From assembly GCF_030253575.1 (NCBI RefSeq), contig NC_080566.1:11541501-11605500 (forward strand): DNA of 64,000 bases. The letters run 5' to 3'. Made by a program: the position numbers and the translations under genes. The DNA comes from Rhododendron vialii (lineage: Eukaryota > Streptophyta > Magnoliopsida > Ericales > Ericaceae). A model generated the notes under the pieces. It was not told the origin of the DNA. It saw only the letters and a list, made by a program, of their open reading frames with translations, and did no database searches. Positions 58,902-64,000 of the stretch are shown here, one piece after another; the stretch's first letter is position 1, and each line of letters begins with the position of its first letter.

Positions 58902-59189
58902 TTTTTCGTTTTTGTACGAAATCCCTTCCCCGCCCCCCGTTCCCTTCTTTCATCCGGTCGCCGCAACTTCGGCTCATGCCGTCCGGATCTTCCCGGAGAG
59001 TTTTCGCAGCGATTTTTCCAGCTTCGAGCCAAAATAGCCCCGTCAGCGGGCACGTTCGGCCGCAGCCATCCCTCCAACGGGATACGGGGTCCGGCCGGCG
59101 AGACGTGGCCAAGAAAGCCAGAGATAGAGCGAGCGGTGCCCGACGGGGCCGAAAAATGGACCAAAAGAATTGAAAGCGGAGTGCCTATC

Positions 59190-59308
59190 GGGTGCGATCA
59201 TACCAGCACTAATGCACCGGATCCCATCAGAACTCCGCAGTTAAGCGTGCTTGGGCGAGAGTAGTACTAGGATGGGTGACCCCCTGGGAAGTCCTCGTGT
59301 TGCACCCC
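59190..59308 (+). rRNA. 5S rRNA gene, copy 145
   Basis: Consensus; A spacer before, Bt after. Confidence 0.97.
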
Positions 59309-59600
59309 TTTTTCGTTTTTGTACGAAATCCCTTCCCCGCCCCCCGTTCCCTTCTTTCATCCGGTCGCCGCAACTTCGGCTCATTCCGTCCGGATCTTCC
59401 CGGAGGGTTTTCGCTGCAGCGATTTTTCGAGCTGCGAGCCAAAATAGCCCCCTTCAGCGGGCACTCTCGGCCGTAGCCATCCCTCCAACGGGATACGGGG
59501 TCCGGCCGGCGAGACGTGGCCAAGAAAGCCAGAGATAGAGCGAGCAGTGCCCGACGGGGCAGAAAAATGGACTAAAAGAATTGAAAGCGGAGTGCCTATC

Positions 59601-59719
59601 GGGTGCGATCATACCAGCACTAATGCACCGGATCCCATCAAAACTCCGCAGTTAAGCGTGCTTGGGCGAGAGTAGTACTAGGATGGGTGACCCCCTGGGA
59701 AGTCCTCGTGTTGCACCCC
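59601..59719 (+). rRNA. 5S rRNA gene, copy 146, G41A variant
   Basis: A at gene position 41 (59641) and T at -28 (59573). Bt spacer before, A after. Rightmost of the five. Confidence 0.95.
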
Positions 59720-60007
59720 TTTTTCGTTTTTGTACGAAATCCCTTCCCCGCCCCCCGTTCCCTTCTTTCATCCGGTCGCCGCAACTTCGGCTCATGCCGT
59801 CCGGATCTTCCCGGAGAGTTTTCGCAGCGATTTTTCCAGCTTCGAGCCAAAATAGCCCCGTCAGCGGGCACGTTCGGCCGCAGCCATCCCTCCAACGGGA
59901 TACGGGGTCCGGCCGGCGAGACGTGGCCAAGAAAGCCAGAGATAGAGCGAGCGGTGCCCGACGGGGCCGAAAAATGGACCAAAAGAATTGAAAGCGGAGT
60001 GCCTATC

Positions 60008-60126
60008 GGGTGCGATCATACCAGCACTAATGCACCGGATCCCATCAGAACTCCGCAGTTAAGCGTGCTTGGGCGAGAGTAGTACTAGGATGGGTGACCC
60101 CCTGGGAAGTCCTCGTGTTGCACCCC
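60008..60126 (+). rRNA. 5S rRNA gene, copy 147
   Basis: Consensus; A spacer before, Bg after. Confidence 0.97.
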
Positions 60127-60418
60127 TTTTTCGTTTTTGTACGAAATCCCTTCCCCGCCCCCCGTTCCCTTCTTTCATCCGGTCGCCGCAACTTCGGCTC
60201 ATTCCGTCCGGATCTTCCCGGAGGGTTTTCGCTGCAGCGATTTTTCGAGCTGCGAGCCAAAATAGCCCCCTTCAGCGGGCACTCTCGGCCGTAGCCATCC
60301 CTCCAACGGGATACGGGGTCCGGCCGGCGAGACGTGGCCAAGAAAGCCAGAGATAGAGCGAGCAGTGCCCGACGGGGCAGAAAAATGGACCAAAAGAATT
60401 GAAAGCGGAGTGCCTATC

Positions 60419-60537
60419 GGGTGCGATCATACCAGCACTAATGCACCGGATCCCATCAGAACTCCGCAGTTAAGCGTGCTTGGGCGAGAGTAGTACTAGG
60501 ATGGGTGACCCCCTGGGAAGTCCTCGTGTTGCACCCC
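60419..60537 (+). rRNA. 5S rRNA gene, copy 148
   Basis: Consensus; Bg spacer before, A after. Confidence 0.97.
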
Positions 60538-60825
60538 TTTTTCGTTTTTGTACGAAATCCCTTCCCCGCCCCCCGTTCCCTTCTTTCATCCGGTCGCCGC
60601 AACTTCGGCTCATGCCGTCCGGATCTTCCCGGAGAGTTTTCGCAGCGATTTTTCCAGCTTCGAGCCAAAATAGCCCCGTCAGCGGGCACGTTCGGCCGCA
60701 GCCATCCCTCCAACGGGATACGGGGTCCGGCCGGCGAGACGTGGCCAAGAAAGCCAGAGATAGAGCGAGCGGTGCCCGACGGGGCCGAAAAATGGACCAA
60801 AAGAATTGAAAGCGGAGTGCCTATC

Positions 60826-60944
60826 GGGTGCGATCATACCAGCACTAATGCACCGGATCCCATCAGAACTCCGCAGTTAAGCGTGCTTGGGCGAGAGTAG
60901 TACTAGGATGGGTGACCCCCTGGGAAGTCCTCGTGTTGCACCCC
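60826..60944 (+). rRNA. 5S rRNA gene, copy 149
   Basis: Consensus; A spacer before, Bg after. Confidence 0.97.
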
Positions 60945-61236
60945 TTTTTCGTTTTTGTACGAAATCCCTTCCCCGCCCCCCGTTCCCTTCTTTCATCCGG
61001 TCGCCGCAACTTCGGCTCATTCCGTCCGGATCTTCCCGGAGGGTTTTCGCTGCAGCGATTTTTCGAGCTGCGAGCCAAAATAGCCCCCTTCAGCGGGCAC
61101 TCTCGGCCGTAGCCATCCCTCCAACGGGATACGGGGTCCGGCCGGCGAGACGTGGCCAAGAAAGCCAGAGATAGAGCGAGCAGTGCCCGACGGGGCAGAA
61201 AAATGGACCAAAAGAATTGAAAGCGGAGTGCCTATC

Positions 61237-61355
61237 GGGTGCGATCATACCAGCACTAATGCACCGGATCCCATCAGAACTCCGCAGTTAAGCGTGCTTG
61301 GGCGAGAGTAGTACTAGGATGGGTGACCCCCTGGGAAGTCCTCGTGTTGCACCCC
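61237..61355 (+). rRNA. 5S rRNA gene, copy 150
   Basis: Consensus; Bg spacer before, A after. Confidence 0.97.
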
Positions 61356-61643
61356 TTTTTCGTTTTTGTACGAAATCCCTTCCCCGCCCCCCGTTCCCTT
61401 CTTTCATCCGGTCGCCGCAACTTCGGCTCATGCCGTCCGGATCTTCCCGGAGAGTTTTCGCAGCGATTTTTCCAGCTTCGAGCCAAAATAGCCCCGTCAG
61501 CGGGCACGTTCGGCCGCAGCCATCCCTCCAACGGGATACGGGGTCCGGCCGGCGAGACGTGGCCAAGAAAGCCAGAGATAGAGCGAGCGGTGCCCGACGG
61601 GGCCGAAAAATGGACCAAAAGAATTGAAAGCGGAGTGCCTATC

Positions 61644-61762
61644 GGGTGCGATCATACCAGCACTAATGCACCGGATCCCATCAGAACTCCGCAGTTAAGC
61701 GTGCTTGGGCGAGAGTAGTACTAGGATGGGTGACCCCCTGGGAAGTCCTCGTGTTGCACCCC
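61644..61762 (+). rRNA. 5S rRNA gene, copy 151
   Basis: The gene is consensus. A spacer before; the B spacer after it (GAGAG type) has A at 61769, the same terminator mark as copy 136. Last unit of the right 6,137-bp block. Confidence 0.97.
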
Positions 61763-61774
61763 TTTTTCATTTTT
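61763..61774 (+). terminator. Pol III terminator variant T5-CA-T5 (copy 151)
   Basis: G-to-A at 61769, exactly 6,137 bp from the same change at 55632. Both T5 runs are intact. Confidence 0.85.
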
Positions 61775-62054
61775 GTACGAAATCCCTTCCCCGCCCCCCG
61801 TTCCCTTCTTTCATCCGGTCGCCGCAACTTCGGCTCATTCCGTCCGGATCTTCCCGGAGAGTTTTCGCTGCAGCGATTTTTCGAGCTGCGAGCCAAAATA
61901 GCCCCCTTCAGCGGGCACTCTCGGCCGTAGCCATCCCTCCAACGGGATACGGGGTCCGGCCGGCGAGACGTGGCCAAGAAAGCCAGAGATAGAGCGAGCA
62001 GTGCCCGACGGGGCAGAAAAATGGACCAAAAGAATTGAAAGCGGAGTGCCTATC

Positions 62055-62173
62055 GGGTGCGATCATACCAGCACTAATGCACCGGATCCCATCAGAACTC
62101 CGCAGTTAAGCGTGCTTGGGCGAGAGTAGTACTAGGATGGGTGACCCCCTGGGAAGTCCTCGTGTTGCACCCC
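62055..62173 (+). rRNA. 5S rRNA gene, copy 152
   Basis: Consensus; B spacer before, variant A after. Confidence 0.97.
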
Positions 62174-62461
62174 TTTTTCGTTTTTGTACGAAATCCCTTC
62201 CCCGCCCCCCGTTCCCTTCTTTCATCCGGTCGCCGCAACTTCGGCTCATGCCGTCCGGATCTTCCCGGAGAGTTTTCGCAGCGATTTTTCCAGCTGCGAG
62301 CCAAAATAGCCCCGTCAGCGGGCACGTTCGGCCGCAGCCATCCCTCCAACGGGATACGGGGTCCGGCCGGCGAGACGTGGCCAAGAAAGCCAGAGATAGA
62401 GCGAGCGGTGCCCGACGGGGCCGAAAAATGGACCAAAAGAATTGAAAGCGGAGTGCCTATC
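62174..62461 (+). other. Variant A spacer with CCAGCTGCGAG
   Basis: An A spacer of normal length with G at 62296, where all A spacers to the left have T. That base is the B state, while the C five bases before it is the A state. It creates a CAGCTG site absent from standard A and B spacers. Confidence 0.9.
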
Positions 62462-62580
62462 GGGTGCGATCATACCAGCACTAATGCACCGGATCCCATC
62501 AGAACTCCGCAGTTAAGCGTGCTTGGGCGAGAGTAGTACTAGGATGGGTGACCCCCTGGGAAGTCCTCGTGTTGCACCCC
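62462..62580 (+). rRNA. 5S rRNA gene, copy 153
   Basis: Consensus; variant A spacer before, A/Bg hybrid after. Confidence 0.97.
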
Positions 62581-62871
62581 TTTTTCGTTTTTGTACGAAA
62601 TCCCTTCCCCGCCCCCCGTTCCCTTCTTTCATCCGGTCGCCGCAACTTCGGCTCATGCCGTCCGGATCTTCCCGGAGGGTTTTCGCTGCAGCGATTTTTC
62701 CAGCTTCGAGCCAAAATAGCCCCGTCAGCGGGCACGTTCGGCCGCAGCCATCCCTCCAACGGGATACGGGGTCCGGCCGGCGAGACGTGGCCAAGAAAGC
62801 CAGAGATAGAGCGAGCGGTGCCCGACGGGGCCGAAAAATGGACCAAAAGAATTGAAAGCGGAGTGCCTATC
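62581..62871 (+). other. Hybrid A/Bg spacer (291 bp; 410-bp unit)
   Basis: The spacer is type A at the first diagnostic site (G at 62657) and from C at 62701 onwards. Between them it carries the Bg base (G at 62678) and the B-type TGC insertion making CGCTGCAGCG (62684-62693). This is the pattern of a short conversion tract, or of two nearby crossovers. Confidence 0.9.
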
Positions 62872-62990
62872 GGGTGCGATCATACCAGCACTAATGCACC
62901 GGATCCCATCAGAACTCCGCAGTTAAGCGTGCTTGGGCGAGAGTAGTACTAGGATGGGTGACCCCCTGGGAAGTCCTCGTGTTGCACCCC
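62872..62990 (+). rRNA. 5S rRNA gene, copy 154
   Basis: Consensus; hybrid spacer before and after. Confidence 0.97.
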
Positions 62991-63281
62991 TTTTTCGTTT
63001 TTGTACGAAATCCCTTCCCCGCCCCCCGTTCCCTTCTTTCATCCGGTCGCCGCAACTTCGGCTCATGCCGTCCGGATCTTCCCGGAGGGTTTTCGCTGCA
63101 GCGATTTTTCCAGCTTCGAGCCAAAATAGCCCCGTCAGCGGGCACGTTCGGCCGCAGCCATCCCTCCAACGGGATACGGGGTCCGGCCGGCGAGACGTGG
63201 CCAAGAAAGCCAGAGATAGAGCGAGCGGTGCCCGACGGGGCCGAAAAATGGACCAAAAGAATTGAAAGCGGAGTGCCTATC
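62991..63281 (+). other. Hybrid A/Bg spacer, second copy
   Basis: Same sequence as the preceding hybrid spacer, offset by 410 bp, so the hybrid unit was itself tandemly duplicated once. Confidence 0.9.
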
Positions 63282-63400
63282 GGGTGCGATCATACCAGCA
63301 CTAATGCACCGGATCCCATCAGAACTCCGCAGTTAAGCGTGCTTGGGCGAGAGTAGTACTAGGATGGGTGACCCCCTGGGAAGTCCTCGTGTTGCACCCC
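63282..63400 (+). rRNA. 5S rRNA gene, copy 155
   Basis: Consensus; hybrid spacer before, variant B after. Confidence 0.97.
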
Positions 63401-63692
63401 TTTTTCGTTTTTGTACGAAATCCCTTCCCCGCCCCCCGTTCCCTTCTTTCATCCGGTCGCCGCAACTTCGGCTCATTCCGTCCGGATCTTCCCGGAGAGT
63501 TTTCGCTGCAGCGATTTTTCCAGCTGCGAGCCAAAATAGCCCCCTTCAGCGGGCACTCTCGGCCGTAGCCATCCCTCCAACGGGATACGGGGTCCGGCCG
63601 GCGAGACGTGGCCAAGAAAGCCAGAGATAGAGCGAGCAGTGCCCGACGGGGCAGAAAAATGGACCAAAAGAATTGAAAGCGGAGTGCCTATC
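63401..63692 (+). other. Variant B spacer with CCAGCTGCGAG
   Basis: A full-length B spacer (GAGAG type, CGCTGCAGCG present) with C at 63521, where all other B spacers have G. The local sequence CCAGCTGCGAG is the same as in the variant A spacers after copies 152 and 156. Confidence 0.9.
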
Positions 63693-63811
63693 GGGTGCGA
63701 TCATACCAGCACTAATGCACCGGATCCCATCAGAACTCCGCAGTTAAGCGTGCTTGGGCGAGAGTAGTACTAGGATGGGTGACCCCCTGGGAAGTCCTCG
63801 TGTTGCACCCC
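63693..63811 (+). rRNA. 5S rRNA gene, copy 156
   Basis: Consensus; variant B spacer before, variant A after. Last complete gene in the window. Confidence 0.97.
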
Positions 63812-64000
63812 TTTTTCGTTTTTGTACGAAATCCCTTCCCCGCCCCCCGTTCCCTTCTTTCATCCGGTCGCCGCAACTTCGGCTCATGCCGTCCGGATCT
63901 TCCCGGAGAGTTTTCGCAGCGATTTTTCCAGCTGCGAGCCAAAATAGCCCCGTCAGCGGGCACGTTCGGCCGCAGCCATCCCTCCAACGGGATACGGGGT
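63812..64000 (+). other. Variant A spacer, cut by window end
   Basis: The first 189 bp of an A spacer with G at 63934 (CCAGCTGCGAG). The array evidently continues past the window. Confidence 0.9.

Larger units (their letters stand above)
55918..62054 (+). repeat. 6,137-bp segmental duplication, right copy (15 units)
   Basis: Copies 137-151, directly adjoining the left copy. The Bg-type B unit after copy 137 falls next to the B unit after copy 136, giving the B-B junction expected of a tandem duplication with an odd unit number. On the right, copy 152 is A where copy 137 is B, so the match ends there. Confidence 0.88.
1..64000 (+). repeat. Nuclear 5S rDNA tandem array, A/B dimeric organisation
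   Basis: The window is a head-to-tail array of 5S rRNA genes and spacers with no other sequence. Unit starts are 407, 410 or 411 bp apart. From 298 to 63693 there are 77 A units (407 bp), 76 B units (411 bp) and 2 hybrids (410 bp). A and B spacers share their first 76 bp and last 39 bp; all differences lie between. B has a TGC insertion that makes CGCTGCAGCG, one extra C in the run before TTCAGC, and about nine substitutions. Subtype Bg has GAGGG for GAGAG; Bt is Bg with T at -28 of the following gene. Both array ends lie outside the window. Plant origin follows from the 5S sequence; the genus is not determinable from what I can see. Confidence 0.99.

Noticed and set aside
47738-59719. Calling the G41A copies pseudogenes
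   Set aside because: Only one base differs, and the internal control region and terminator are intact. They may still be transcribed, so they are listed as variant genes.
1-64000. Hundreds of open frames of 64-132 codons on both strands, repeated in every unit
   Set aside because: They come from GC-rich repeated DNA and cross 5S genes and spacers in several overlapping frames at once. Many begin at TTG inside the 5S gene, and the A/B indels shift them freely. None resembles a known protein.
1-64000. CRISPR-like or satellite interpretation of the regular repeats
   Set aside because: The repeated part is a recognisable 119-nt 5S rRNA gene and the intervening parts are near-identical spacers, not short unique ones. 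No cas genes are present.
1-64000. 35S rDNA or tRNA genes linked to the 5S units
   Set aside because: Spacers are under 300 bp and contain no 18S, 5.8S, 26S or tRNA sequence, so this is a separate 5S array.
1-64000. Assigning a genus from the spacer
   Set aside because: Spacers evolve fast and I do not recognise this one. The gene alone supports only a land-plant, probably flowering-plant, origin.
1-64000. Nucleosome phasing from the roughly 410-bp unit (about two nucleosomes)
   Set aside because: The length fits, but sequence alone gives no direct support.

Overview
The whole window is the interior of a nuclear 5S ribosomal DNA array from a land plant, most likely a flowering plant. Every unit carries a 119-nt 5S rRNA gene on the + strand with the plant-type sequence: 5' end GGGTGCGATC, 3' end GTTGCACCCC, an internal BamHI site GGATCC and a plant-type internal control region. 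Each gene is followed by two T5 runs that act as the RNA polymerase III terminator, then by a GC-rich spacer. I count 156 complete genes (copy 1 at 298 to copy 156 at 63693), plus the last 9 nt of a preceding gene at 1-9. All lie on the + strand. There are no protein-coding genes, tRNAs, transposons or non-5S sequence. The sequence does not let me name a genus.

Units come in two spacer types. Type A units are 407 bp (288-bp spacer) and type B units are 411 bp (292-bp spacer, with two small insertions and about nine substitutions). They mostly alternate, giving an 818-bp dimeric higher-order repeat. From the unit lengths there are 77 complete A units, 76 complete B units and 2 hybrid 410-bp units. 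Subtypes used below: Bg is B with GAGGG instead of GAGAG about 98 nt into the spacer (31 units). Bt is Bg that also has T at -28 of the next gene (5 units).

Layout: 1-3972 starts with three B-A-A trimers. 3973-7651 is mostly A/B dimers with one extra A. 7652-23193 is a clean run of 19 A/B dimers. 23194-24418 is a B-A-A trimer. 24419-40778 is 20 dimers in which Bg replaces B more and more often. 40779-43236 holds two Bg-B-A trimers. 43237-49780 is mixed and contains the most divergent interior copy (108) and the first G41A gene. 49781-55917 and 55918-62054 are a 15-unit, 6,137-bp tandem duplication, recognisable because three rare variants recur at exactly that offset. 62055-64000 is a mosaic end with hybrid spacers and what look like ancestral spacer states.

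All genes would feed one product, the 5S rRNA of the large ribosomal subunit. Five copies carry a change at the conserved loop C position G41 and one copy carries C14A; these may be non-functional or minor variants. The array's history (dimer amplification, trimers from out-of-phase exchange, segmental duplication, short conversion tracts) is the main interest. I found no novel protein or RNA system here.
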